DNA of 64,000 nucleotides from Porticoccaceae bacterium (GTDB taxonomy: Bacteria > Pseudomonadota > Gammaproteobacteria > Pseudomonadales > Porticoccaceae), in the NCBI GenBank assembly GCA_018664075.1, contig JABJOY010000034.1:48394-112393 (forward strand). Reading direction: 5' to 3'. Both the position numbers and the translations under genes were made by a program. Each line of letters opens with the position of its first letter. Position 1 is the first letter of the stretch. Shown here one piece after another: positions 33,534 to 42,224 of this stretch. The notes below the pieces were generated by a model that saw only the letters and a list, made by a program, of their open reading frames with translations, made no database searches and was not told the DNA's origin.

Positions 33534-34871
33534 ATGACTGATCGCTATCTGGAACTTGCCAATACTAATTTGACCAAATCTCTGTTTGACGGCCTGGGTT
33601 TACCGACACCGGTACGCCTGAAAAGAGAAGACAATGCTGACCCCCACCAGCTGACGGGCAATGTATTGCTGGGCAGTAGCCAGGGTGCGGGTTTTAGCGG
33701 CGAAATCACCTCAATCCTGAGTTCTACGCCCTTGGCTATGGTCAATGCAGGTGATGACAATAAGGTCAGCTTGGTCTTTGATGCATCGGGAATTAGCAGT
33801 GCCGATGAGAGTATTCAGCTGTATGAATTTTTTAATCAGAATCTAAAATTACTGGCCCAATGCGGGCGTGTGATCGTCATTGGCCACCGGCCAGAATCCC
33901 TCAGCAATACTACCCATGCTACTTTGCAGCGTGGCCTGGTGGGCTTTGTTAAATCTGTTGCCAAAGAGATTGGTCGCAAGGGGGCAACCGCTAATTTGAT
34001 CTACGTGGATAAGGGCGGCAAAGCTGCTATAGAAGCACCGTTGCGGTTTTTATTGTCAGCGGGCTCTGCCTTTATGAATGCCCAGGTACTAACTGCAGGC
34101 AAGCCGGTCACTGATGGTGCTGGCGACTGGACAAGGCCATTGGAGGGCAAGATTGCGCTGGTCACTGGGGCCGCCAGAGGCATAGGTTTGGCGATTAGCC
34201 AGGTCTTAGCGCGAGACGGTGCCACTGTGATTGGCGTTGATGTGCCTCAGGCTGAGACTGAGCTTAAAGCCGCCATGGACAGTATTGGAGGGCTTTGCCT
34301 GCCTCTGGATATCACCAGCGATGGGGCGGCCGAGATCCTGGTTAACTTCTGTCAGGAACAGGGTAGTAGTCTCCACAGCATTATTCACAATGCCGGTATT
34401 ACCAGAGATAAAATGCTCAGCCGTATGACCAATGTGCAATGGGACTTGCTGATGCAGGTTAATCTGGGTGCCGCCCAGCGTATTAACGATGCTCTTATGG
34501 CCACCGACCTGCTGGATAATGGCGGCAAAATTATTGGAGTGGCCTCAATTAGTGGCATTGCCGGTAATGTGGGCCAGACCAATTATGGCTTTTCCAAATC
34601 AGCCGTTATTGGCATGGTTGATAGTCTGGCGAAACCCTGTGCCAAGCGCGGCATTACCATTAATGCAGTGGCCCCAGGTTTTATTGAAACCCAGATGACC
34701 GCAGCGATTCCCTTTGTGACCAGACAGATGGGCCGCAGATTATCTTCATTGAGTCAGGGTGGATTGCCGGTGGATGTGGCTGAGGTGATAGGCTTCTTTG
34801 TCAGTCCGCAAGCCGCAGGCATTAATGGCAATACCGTGCGGGTTTGCGGACAGAGTCTGCTGGGCGCATAG
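33534..34871 (+). CDS. high-molecular-weight FabG-type 3-oxoacyl reductase (FabG4-like)
   Basis: A 445-residue protein with two Rossmann-like halves. The first 200 residues are a degenerate flavodoxin-like/SDR domain without a TGxxxGxG motif. The second has LVTGAARGIGLAIS (TGAARGIG at 211-218), HNAGITRDKML and the S-Y-K catalytic set in VASISGIAGNVGQTNYGFSKSAV. This matches the mycobacterial FabG4-type reductases, which act on 3-oxoacyl-CoA with NADH and are linked to lipid metabolism rather than core FAS II. It is divergent from a FadI-type thiolase, supporting a shared acyl-CoA pathway. Confidence 0.9.
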   Translation: MTDRYLELANTNLTKSLFDGLGLPTPVRLKREDNADPHQLTGNVLLGSSQGAGFSGEITSILSSTPLAMVNAGDDNKVSLVFDASGISSADESIQLYEFFNQNLKLLAQCGRVIVIGHRPESLSNTTHATLQRGLVGFVKSVAKEIGRKGATANLIYVDKGGKAAIEAPLRFLLSAGSAFMNAQVLTAGKPVTDGAGDWTRPLEGKIALVTGAARGIGLAISQVLARDGATVIGVDVPQAETELKAAMDSIGGLCLPLDITSDGAAEILVNFCQEQGSSLHSIIHNAGITRDKMLSRMTNVQWDLLMQVNLGAAQRINDALMATDLLDNGGKIIGVASISGIAGNVGQTNYGFSKSAVIGMVDSLAKPCAKRGITINAVAPGFIETQMTAAIPFVTRQMGRRLSSLSQGGLPVDVAEVIGFFVSPQAAGINGNTVRVCGQSLLGA

Positions 34872-34900
34872 GCCCCTGAGAAGCCGGGGGCGTAGAACCC

Positions 34901-35929
34901 CTAGTTTGAGCTGTGCAACGCCGAATTAAGCTCTACAGCAGTTTGGTTAGTCAGGCACTCAACTGTGCCGGTAACGGAGTTGCGTCTGAACAGCAGATCA
35001 CTTTTGCTGCTCAGATCCCGGGCTTTGACCTTGCCGCTGACCTGCTTCTGATCATCCAGCATGGTGACAACGGTACCGGCAGTAATGTAGAGGCCAGCTT
35101 CCAATGTGCAGCGATCACCCAGGGGAATGCCGAGACCGGCATTGGCCCCGAGCAGACACTTTTCGCCCATGGAAATTACCATGCTGCCGCCACCGGAAAG
35201 GGTGCCCATAATTGAAGCGCCACCGCCAACATCAGAGCCAGCGCCACAGAAAACGCCAGCAGATACTCTGCCTTCGATCATATTTGGACCCTCGGCGCCT
35301 GCATTAAAGTTAATAAAACCTTCATGCATAACCGTGGTGCCTTCACCGACATAGGCGCCGAGGCGCACTCTTGAAGTATCCGCAATACGGACGCCGCTGG
35401 GTACTATGTAATCGACCATCTTGGGAAACTTGTCCACACAGTCCACGGATAGCGGCTGCCCGGCCATGCGCGCCTGCAACATGCGGATTGGTAATTCATT
35501 AATATCAATGGCGCCAACGCTGGTCCAGGCAACATTTTTCAACACGCCAAATATACCGGTCAGATCTGTGCCATGGGGCTTGACGAGTCGGTGAGACAGC
35601 AGATGCAGTTTGAGGTAACCCTGGGGCACAGAACTTGGCGGGCTATCTTCGGTCAGCAGCACTGCAACAACAGGGCGGCTGGATGCGGCCAGCTGTTCAA
35701 CAGCGGCGGCCAATTCAGAATAGCCATTTTGGTTCAGGGCAGTATGCAATGACGTCAGCTGCTTGTTGTCTGGCTCAATATCGCCAGCAGTCAGGCCCAG
35801 GCTGGCGATAAAAATATCGCTCAGGGCCTGCTCTGGGTTTAATATTGGTGCAGGATAGAACACTTCCAGCCATTCGCCGCTGCTGTTTTTGGTGCCGACG
35901 CCTATGGCTAAACTGTACAAATTACTCAT
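34901..35929 (-). CDS. dapD: 2,3,4,5-tetrahydropyridine-2,6-dicarboxylate N-succinyltransferase
   Basis: A 342-residue left-handed beta-helix acyltransferase of the Pseudomonas-type DapD class, longer than the 274-residue E. coli enzyme. RLGAYVGEGTTVMHEGFINFNAGAEG and GGGASIMGTLSGGGSMVISMGEKCLLGANAGLGIPLGDRC are hexapeptide repeats with the active-site region. It makes N-succinyl-2-amino-6-oxopimelate for lysine and peptidoglycan. The ATG at 35929 begins MSNLYSLAIGVG; the open frame upstream (to 35992) overlaps the arsC-like gene and is probably not translated. It ends the leftward dap operon. Confidence 0.93.
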   Translation of the reverse strand: MSNLYSLAIGVGTKNSSGEWLEVFYPAPILNPEQALSDIFIASLGLTAGDIEPDNKQLTSLHTALNQNGYSELAAAVEQLAASSRPVVAVLLTEDSPPSSVPQGYLKLHLLSHRLVKPHGTDLTGIFGVLKNVAWTSVGAIDINELPIRMLQARMAGQPLSVDCVDKFPKMVDYIVPSGVRIADTSRVRLGAYVGEGTTVMHEGFINFNAGAEGPNMIEGRVSAGVFCGAGSDVGGGASIMGTLSGGGSMVISMGEKCLLGANAGLGIPLGDRCTLEAGLYITAGTVVTMLDDQKQVSGKVKARDLSSKSDLLFRRNSVTGTVECLTNQTAVELNSALHSSN

Positions 35930-35951
35930 GTCTTTACTCTTGTGATTTAAA

Positions 35952-36299
35952 TTAATTAAAGATTTTCTGGTACTGATCGGCTTTAAAGCCAATGGTTATC
36001 ACCCCATCCACATCCAGCACTGGCCGTTTGATCATGGCCGGATGTTCCAACAGCAGGGCGTTAACATTGCCTGCATTAGCATTTTCCTGGGTCGCGCTAT
36101 CGAGCTTGCGCCAGGTAGTACCGCGGCGATTTAACACAGTTTCCCAGTCGGCCTGTTGCAACCAGCTGTCTATGGTAGCTGCATCAATGCCATCGGCGCG
36201 CACATCGTGAAATTGGTAGTCGATACCATTGTCTGTCAGCCAGTTGCGGGCCTTTTTAATCGTGTCGCAGTTTTTGATGCCGTAGAGAGTTGTTGTCAC
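35952..36299 (-). CDS. ArsC/Spx-family protein (YffB-like)
   Basis: A 115-residue thioredoxin-fold protein. TLYGIKNCDTIKKARNWL has a single Cys11 in the ArsC-type active-site loop, then LNRRGTTWRKLD and PAMIKRPVLDVDGVITIGF, the conserved RP(V/I)-D/G region. YffB-type proteins look like arsenate reductases but are better described as small thiol proteins of uncertain role. Genes of this type often lie next to dapD or dapE, as here. It sits 22 bases before the dapD start and 45 bases after nth. Confidence 0.85.
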   Translation of the reverse strand: MTTTLYGIKNCDTIKKARNWLTDNGIDYQFHDVRADGIDAATIDSWLQQADWETVLNRRGTTWRKLDSATQENANAGNVNALLLEHPAMIKRPVLDVDGVITIGFKADQYQKIFN

Positions 36300-36344
36300 T
36301 GTACTACCTTCCTTGATTTTAAGGTCGTAAGCATAGCAAAAGAG

Positions 36345-36998
36345 CTAGGGCTTATGGGCGATAAATGGGTTTTTACGATTGGGATAGCAGGTGGTGCAGA
36401 TATCGCAAACGCGACCATCACAGCCATGGGTAGAACAGTATTCACGGCCATAAAAAATTATCTGCAGATGCAATGCATTCCATTCCTCTCGAGGGAAGAG
36501 CTTTTTTAAATCTCGCTCTGTCTGGATAACGTTCTTGCCTTTGGTCAGTCCCCAGCGCTGGGCCAGGCGATGAATATGGGTATCGACCGGAAAGGCGGGG
36601 TGACCAAAGCCCTGAGACATGACCACGCCAGCGGTTTTATGACCGACACCAGGCAGGGATTCCAATGCCTTCCAGTCATCCGGGACCTCGCCTCCATGTT
36701 GCTCGACCAAAATCTTTGACAGTTTGGAGATGGCGCTGGATTTCTGCGGCGCCAGGCCGCAGGGGCGGACAACATTATAGATTTTGTCGACAGGAACATG
36801 CTGCATATCGAAGGGATTGTCGGCCAGGGCGAAAAGGGCCGGTGTTACCTGATTGACGCGGATATCTGTGCACTGAGCACTGAGAAGCACGGCTACCAGC
36901 AGCTCGAAATTATTGCTGTGATCCAGGGGCACAGGGGTCTCAGGATACAGTTCCTTCAACCGCTGGAGAATAAAAGCCGCACGTTGTTTTTTCAGCAT
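36345..36998 (-). CDS. nth: endonuclease III (DNA glycosylase/AP lyase), variant Fe-S loop
   Basis: A 217-residue HhH-GPD glycosylase that removes oxidised pyrimidines. The HhH motif LPGVGHKTAGV contains catalytic Lys121, and FPVDTHIHRLAQRWGL contains Asp139. The start at 36998 follows AGAGGAAAG; an upstream frame to 37031 lacks a site. The C-terminal cysteines are C188, C193, C198, C201 and C204. This C-X4-C-X4-C-X2-C-X2-C spacing is unlike the C-X6-C-X2-C-X5-C of the E. coli enzyme. A 4Fe-4S cluster still seems possible. The gene sits between dapC and the arsC-like gene. Confidence 0.92.
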   Translation of the reverse strand: MLKKQRAAFILQRLKELYPETPVPLDHSNNFELLVAVLLSAQCTDIRVNQVTPALFALADNPFDMQHVPVDKIYNVVRPCGLAPQKSSAISKLSKILVEQHGGEVPDDWKALESLPGVGHKTAGVVMSQGFGHPAFPVDTHIHRLAQRWGLTKGKNVIQTERDLKKLFPREEWNALHLQIIFYGREYCSTHGCDGRVCDICTTCYPNRKNPFIAHKP

Positions 36999-37034
36999 AC
37001 ACTTTCCTCTAGCTGTGTCCTTTAGCTGCATCCC

Positions 37035-38240
37035 TCAACTGCTAAGGTTCTGCACATATTGTCTGATGCGCAGTGCCGCCTCGATACATTCCTCTGTACT
37101 GGCAACCAGTGCCATGCGCACTCTGTTTTTGCCCGGGTTGCCAGTGGCAGAGTCCCGGGACAGATACTGGCCGGGCAGAATGGTGACATTTTGCTGGGCA
37201 AATAAACCAAGGGCAAATTCGCGATCATCTATGGGCGTTTGTGGCCACAGGTAAAAACTGGCATGGGGCTGGGGAAAGTCTAGAACATCAGCGAGGATAT
37301 CTGTGACGGCGGCAAACTTTTCCCGGTACATCGTGCGGCTGTCGACGACATGCTGTTCGTCATTCCAGGCTGCGGCTGAGGCATCCTGAACCGGCAGTGA
37401 CATGGCGCAGCCATGGTAGGTGCGATAGCTGAGAAAGTCTTTGAGGATAGTTGCATCGCCAGCAATGAATCCTGAGCGCAGACCGGGTAGATTGGAGCGT
37501 TTGGACAGGCTGTGGAACACGACGCAGCGGCTGTAGTCACGGCGACCCATTTGCTCACAGGCTTGCAACAGTCCTGGGGGCGGTGTTTGTTCATCAAAGT
37601 ACACTTCGGAATAGCATTCATCACTGGCGATTATAAAGTCATATTTATCAGCCAGCGCTATGGCTTGCTGCAGTTGCTCTATGGACATTACTGCCCCTGT
37701 GGGATTACCCGGGGTGCAGACTTGCAGTAACTGGCAGCGCTGCCAGATTGCCTCTGGTACTGTAGTTAAATCAGGAATAAACCCCTGCTCTGGAACACAG
37801 TCGAGATAGTAGGGTTCCGCTCCCGCTAATATGGCTGCGCCTTCGTAGATCTGATAAAAAGGGTTGGGCGATACCACTACCGGCGCATCCATGTCGTTAT
37901 TGACCACTGCCTGGGTAAAGGCAAACAGAGCCTCACGAGTGCCGGTGACCGGCAGCACATGTTGGTCTGGATCTATGCTGTCAGTGCCTAGATTAAAGCG
38001 TTTCTCCAGCCAGCGAGCGATAGTCTGCCGCAGTTCAATGCCACCTTTGGTAGTGGGGTACTGGGCAAGTTTGTCGATGGAATTGCTCATCACCTGTTTC
38101 ACAAACTCCGGCGACGGATGTTTGGGCTCGCCAATGGACAGTGGAATATGTTTGAGATGGGCAGGGGGAACAGCACCGGCCTTAAGCTGGTTCAGGCGTT
38201 CAAAGGGGTAGGGATGAAGATGCTTTAAATGAGAATTCAT
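37035..38240 (-). CDS. dapC: succinyldiaminopimelate transaminase
   Basis: A 401-residue class I/II aminotransferase of the DapC type. HLKHLHPYPFERLNQLKAG near the start and LSIGEPKHPSPEFV are family marks. VCTPGNPTGAVMS and IASDECYSEVYFDE hold cofactor-binding residues, and SLSKRSNLPGLRSGF the PLP-binding Lys. It aminates N-succinyl-2-amino-6-oxopimelate, the product of DapD, in the lysine/diaminopimelate route. The ATG at 38240 follows the glnD stop by five bases; a GTG at 38255 overlapping glnD is an alternative. The glnD-dapC order is common in gammaproteobacteria. Confidence 0.92.
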   Translation of the reverse strand: MNSHLKHLHPYPFERLNQLKAGAVPPAHLKHIPLSIGEPKHPSPEFVKQVMSNSIDKLAQYPTTKGGIELRQTIARWLEKRFNLGTDSIDPDQHVLPVTGTREALFAFTQAVVNNDMDAPVVVSPNPFYQIYEGAAILAGAEPYYLDCVPEQGFIPDLTTVPEAIWQRCQLLQVCTPGNPTGAVMSIEQLQQAIALADKYDFIIASDECYSEVYFDEQTPPPGLLQACEQMGRRDYSRCVVFHSLSKRSNLPGLRSGFIAGDATILKDFLSYRTYHGCAMSLPVQDASAAAWNDEQHVVDSRTMYREKFAAVTDILADVLDFPQPHASFYLWPQTPIDDREFALGLFAQQNVTILPGQYLSRDSATGNPGKNRVRMALVASTEECIEAALRIRQYVQNLSS

Positions 38241-38245
38241 AACAA

Positions 38246-40984
38246 CTATTGCCACACATTTAATTGCTGCAGTTCTGTGCCTTGGGCATCTTCCTGATTG
38301 CGCTGGTCGAGTTCTGTGCAGATGGTATGTTGAATTTTTTGGCTAAAATCCGGGTCGGTCAGCGGCTGATGGTTGTAGTCGGTAACATAAAATGTATCTT
38401 CTACCCGCTCTCCCAGAGTTGAAATTTTAGCGTTGTAGAGGTTGAGTCCGTAGCGCAAAAAGATGCTGGCCAGATGGGCGAGCAGACCGGGACGATCTGG
38501 AGTAATCACTTCCAGCACTGTGGTGTTGGTCTCCACATCATTACGCAATGAAGCGACAGTTTTCAGGGTAAAGTTTTTAAGCTGTCTGGTGGTGCGTCGA
38601 TGCACGTCAAAGCTGACGGCACTTGGATCCAAAATACCACTGCGCAATGTTTCGACAATGGTGGCGCAAAGCTGTGCGTTATCACCCACTGGCTGGCCCT
38701 GTTCATTGAGTACATAAAATACGTCAAAGGCGAGGTTGTCGTGGGTGGTATGCAGTCGCGCATCCTGTATGTTCAGATGCAGCTTGTCGAGAATGGCCGA
38801 AATAATTGAGAAGATATTTTGGCGATCCTTAGCATGGACAAAAATTTGTGTGGCCACAGGAAATTCACCGCCCACATCGCGGAGTAAAAGTACTGGTGCA
38901 TCGTCGTCTTCGTTGGCGATAATCGCTTTGGTAAAGGTAGCCACATCGTCGGCCCGCTCACGCAAAAAGAACTCTTCATCAACATCGCTCCAGGCTGCAA
39001 GTGCCTGGGCTTCGCTGATGCCGTCGGTCGCCAGCAACCGCAGAGCGGCATCTTTGGCGTCTTTGATCCATTCGTCTTTATCTGCTGGAACTCCAAGCCC
39101 TTCTTGCAATGCGCGCTTGGTTTCAAAATAAAGATTGTGCATCAATGAGCCTTTCCAGTCGGTCCACAGGCGCGGATTGGTGGCGTTAATATCGGCAACG
39201 GTCAGCAAATACAGGTGCTCAAGATGCATCAGGTCTCCAACATGGGCGGCGAATTTGTAGATTACATCTGGGTCTGAGGTGTCCTCTCGCTGCGACACTG
39301 TGGACATCAACAGATGGTTTTCGACCAGCCATTGCAGTAGTTTGACTTCCTGGGATGGAAGACCGTGACGCTCGGCAAACTGTTTGATATCGGCAGAGCC
39401 CAATACTGAGTGGTCACCACCGCGGCCCTTGGCAATATCATGGTACAGCGCTGCGATAATAATCAGCTCTGGCTTGCGCAGGTTTTTAAAAATATGGGAG
39501 GCCACTGGGAATGCGGTTGCAACTTCTGGATTGGCGAAGCGACGAATATTGCGAATCACCTGTAATGTATGTACATCAACAGGATAGATATGGAATAGGT
39601 CATGCTGAGTCTGGCCGACAATCTTGCCAAATTCTGGCAGGTAGCCGCCGAGAATGCCGTAGCGATTCATGCGCGCGAGCTGAATGGATAGTTTATTTGG
39701 CGCCCGCAGCAGGCGCATAAATAGTTCACGATTTTCCGGATCCGCTCTGAATTTGTCGTCAATAAGATTCCTGTGCAATCTGATCTGGCGAATAGCCGAG
39801 GCGCGAATCCCCTCGATCTTGTCGTTCTCGCCAAGAATGGCAAATAGCTCAATCAGGGCGGATGGGCGATTGATAAACACGTCCTCGTGAGCTGTATCGA
39901 GAAAGTTGTCGCGCACTAAAAAGCGTTCGTTGATGACAGTTTCAATCTTGGTTTTATCTTTGCGATAAATCGCCTCATCGAGATACTGCAGCAGTACGTC
40001 GGTGAGCTCTCGAATAGACAGCACCACCTGATAGTAACGCTGCATAAATTTTTCCACCGCCAGTCGACCTGGACTGTCGGTATAACCGAGCATCACCGCC
40101 AGTTTGCGCTGGTAGTCAAACAACAGGCGCTCTTCCGGGCGGCCGGCAATCAGGTGCAGGCCGTAGCGAACTTTCCATAGAAACTCTTCATCCCAGCGCA
40201 GGGTTAAATATTCCTCATCGGATAAAAATCCTGCGTGGACAAGTTGCGAGCGGCGATGAAGATTGAAGTGGCGCTTGGCGGTCCAGTTGATTAACTGAAT
40301 ATCCCGCAGACCCCCTGGGGCTTCTTTAATGTTGGGTTCGAGATTGTATTCGGTGTCATCATGTTTACGGTGGCGGGCGCTCTGTTCATCAATCTTGCCA
40401 CGGTAAAAGTCGGTCGATGACCATATTTTGCTGGGGCCTGTTTTTTTCAGCATATTGTCGCGCAATGTTCTATTGCCGCACAGTAGTCTAGTTTCCATCA
40501 GGTTGGTGGCAATGGTGATATCTGCTTTGGCTTCATCGACACATTGAGACAGGGAACGCACACTGTGGCCGATCTTGAGCTGGATATCCCAAAGAAAGGT
40601 GAGGAGCTGCTCTATGCTTGTGCGATATTTTTCCGGCTTGTTGCGGCGCATTAGTATTAACAGATCGATATCTGAATGTGGGTGCAGTTCACCGCGACCA
40701 TAGCCGCCAACGGCGATCAGGCTTATATCCTTGTCCCATTCAAAACGATGCCAGGCATAGGCGAGGATAACATCGGCAAATTGGGCGCTCTCGTTGACCA
40801 GGGTGTGAACTTCTTCCCCTTCATAAAAGCGGTTGTTGAAATGTTTCTGAGCTGCGCTCAGGGCATTGCGAAATACAGTGACGGGATTTTCGGTCAGCAG
40901 ATTCGCGGCAAAACGCTTTTGATCAAAAAACAGTGGGGCAGCCAATCCTGCAGGTAGTGTTGTGGCATCGAGTTGCGGCGACAT
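38246..40984 (-). CDS. glnD: bifunctional [protein-PII] uridylyltransferase/uridylyl-removing enzyme
   Basis: A 912-residue nitrogen sensor that uridylylates and deuridylylates PII proteins according to glutamine level. The nucleotidyltransferase motif VGGYGRGELHPHSDIDLLIL holds the G-G and D-x-D metal residues. A GlnD helical linker (EAPGGLRDIQLINW) follows, then the HD domain ALYHDIAKGRGGDHS. Two C-terminal ACT domains (about residues 715-800 and 825-895, the second beginning TTVLEVITPDRPGLLAHLA) bind glutamine. Length and domain order equal the E. coli protein. It is between map and dapC. Confidence 0.97.
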   Translation of the reverse strand: MSPQLDATTLPAGLAAPLFFDQKRFAANLLTENPVTVFRNALSAAQKHFNNRFYEGEEVHTLVNESAQFADVILAYAWHRFEWDKDISLIAVGGYGRGELHPHSDIDLLILMRRNKPEKYRTSIEQLLTFLWDIQLKIGHSVRSLSQCVDEAKADITIATNLMETRLLCGNRTLRDNMLKKTGPSKIWSSTDFYRGKIDEQSARHRKHDDTEYNLEPNIKEAPGGLRDIQLINWTAKRHFNLHRRSQLVHAGFLSDEEYLTLRWDEEFLWKVRYGLHLIAGRPEERLLFDYQRKLAVMLGYTDSPGRLAVEKFMQRYYQVVLSIRELTDVLLQYLDEAIYRKDKTKIETVINERFLVRDNFLDTAHEDVFINRPSALIELFAILGENDKIEGIRASAIRQIRLHRNLIDDKFRADPENRELFMRLLRAPNKLSIQLARMNRYGILGGYLPEFGKIVGQTQHDLFHIYPVDVHTLQVIRNIRRFANPEVATAFPVASHIFKNLRKPELIIIAALYHDIAKGRGGDHSVLGSADIKQFAERHGLPSQEVKLLQWLVENHLLMSTVSQREDTSDPDVIYKFAAHVGDLMHLEHLYLLTVADINATNPRLWTDWKGSLMHNLYFETKRALQEGLGVPADKDEWIKDAKDAALRLLATDGISEAQALAAWSDVDEEFFLRERADDVATFTKAIIANEDDDAPVLLLRDVGGEFPVATQIFVHAKDRQNIFSIISAILDKLHLNIQDARLHTTHDNLAFDVFYVLNEQGQPVGDNAQLCATIVETLRSGILDPSAVSFDVHRRTTRQLKNFTLKTVASLRNDVETNTTVLEVITPDRPGLLAHLASIFLRYGLNLYNAKISTLGERVEDTFYVTDYNHQPLTDPDFSQKIQHTICTELDQRNQEDAQGTELQQLNVWQ

Positions 40985-41046
40985 TAAAGGTTTCTCGGGC
41001 AGTTGCTTTTTAAATAGGGTTCTTTGATTTAGCCGGTGAAGGCTTT

Positions 41047-41877
41047 TTAGTTTTGGGCGTTTGAGGCTTCTTCGTCCCGAGCTGTGAAGGCCTCTTCACT
41101 ACGAGCGGTGAAGGCCTCTTCACTACGAGCGGTGAAGACTTCTACGCCATCGGCGGTAACTAGCATCGTGTGTTCCCACTGGGATGACAGTCGGCCATCC
41201 TGGGTTTCCACTGTCCAGCCGTCACGTTTGAGTTTGGTGCCGTGTTTGCCGGCATTGATCATGGGTTCGATGGTAAACGTCATTCCCTCGAGAAGTTCCA
41301 GTCCGGTGCCCGGTCTGCCGTAATGCAGTACCTGTGGCTCCTGGTGAAACTCGTCGCCTATGCCGTGGCCACAGTAATCGCGCACCACCGAGTAGTAGTT
41401 GGCTTCCGCATGAGTTTGTATGGCATGACCTATATCACCCAGACGTACCCCCGGTCGCACCAGCTCTATACCTTTGTACAGGCATTCCTGGGATATCTGT
41501 ATCAGGCGCTGGGCATGACTGGGAACGGCGCCGACACAATACATCTTGCTGGTGTCGCCATACCATCCATCTTTGATAACAGTGACATCAATATTGATAA
41601 TATCTCCGGCCTTAAGGATCTTTTTGTCTGCGGGAATGCCATGGCAGACCACCTGATTTACTGAGGTGCAGATAGATTTGGGGAAGCCGCGGTAGCCGAG
41701 ACAGGCTGGAATCGCTTTCTGGATATTGACTATGTGTTCATGGCAAATTCGGTCTAGTTCTTCAGTGCTGACGCCAGGCACCACATATTCACCAATCAGT
41801 TCCAGTACTTCGGCGGCCATACGGCCTGCAATGCGCATTTTAGCGATCTGATCTGGAGTGCGAAGTTCTACTGTCAT
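41047..41877 (-). CDS. map: type I methionine aminopeptidase with repeat-bearing C-terminal tail
   Basis: A 276-residue enzyme that removes the initiator Met. The five metal ligands are in place: Asp in INIDVTVIKDGWYGDTSKM (two), His in YCGHGIGDEFHQEP, Glu in FTIEPMI and Glu in SSQWEHTMLVT. Normal family members end soon after VTADGVEVFT. This one carries about 27 extra residues built from FTARSEEA, FTARSEEA and FTARDEEA, encoded by three 24-bp repeats. I chose the ATG at 41877, with TTGAGAG upstream; an ATG at 41904 is possible. It diverges from rpsB, as usual. Confidence 0.94.
   Translation of the reverse strand: MTVELRTPDQIAKMRIAGRMAAEVLELIGEYVVPGVSTEELDRICHEHIVNIQKAIPACLGYRGFPKSICTSVNQVVCHGIPADKKILKAGDIINIDVTVIKDGWYGDTSKMYCVGAVPSHAQRLIQISQECLYKGIELVRPGVRLGDIGHAIQTHAEANYYSVVRDYCGHGIGDEFHQEPQVLHYGRPGTGLELLEGMTFTIEPMINAGKHGTKLKRDGWTVETQDGRLSSQWEHTMLVTADGVEVFTARSEEAFTARSEEAFTARDEEASNAQN
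41066..41137 (-). repeat. three tandem 24-bp repeats inside the 3' end of map
   Basis: Two exact copies (41090-41113 and 41114-41137) and one diverged copy (41066-41089) lie head to tail. Each encodes eight residues, FTARSEEA-like, so the array keeps the map frame. The exact identity of two copies indicates recent slippage duplication. Confidence 0.9.
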
Positions 41878-42061
41878 TGAGACTCTCAAGGGATTAGTTA
41901 CCATGGCATTGTACCTGTCTATGGGTCGATGAGGGAGTCTTTGGGCGATATTTCATTACTTACATAGTGAATATCTGCGAGATCTTGGCCTCCCCTCGGT
42001 CGGAGCTGGGTTTGCAGGCGGTAATTTGTCGCTGGTTTTGCTTTATATGGCTGTACCATTA

Positions 42062-42077
42062 TGGTATAAAGCGCGCC
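42062..42077 (+). promoter_or_regulatory. rpsB promoter with extended -10 and GC-rich discriminator
   Basis: TGG plus TATAAA (42062-42070) forms an extended -10 element, directly followed by the discriminator GCGCGCC (42071-42077). GC-rich discriminators are typical of stringently controlled ribosomal promoters. The -35 region is poor (TTTATA at 42042), which an extended -10 can offset. Confidence 0.6.
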
Positions 42078-42224
42078 GTTGCGAGGATGTCCTCCCAGCG
42101 GTAATTTAAATTAAACGACACACACATTCCGACACGATGTTCTGGGTGCCTGTTAAGCGCAAGCAAAATGCTTACCGGGTTGATCATTGGGGGATGTGGA
42201 GGCTTAACCCCAAGAGGAAATTTT
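42078..42224 (+). promoter_or_regulatory. rpsB mRNA leader, probable S2 autoregulatory region
   Basis: About 145 nt of untranslated leader precede rpsB. It contains TAAGC (42154-42158) pairing with GCTTA (42170-42174), then a G-rich segment (GGGGGATGTGGAGG, 42189-42202) able to pair with AACCCC just before the ribosome site AAGAGGAAA (42212-42220). In E. coli the rpsB-tsf leader is the target of repression by ribosomal protein S2. The structured leader here suggests the same control, though protein binding is inferred. Confidence 0.6.
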
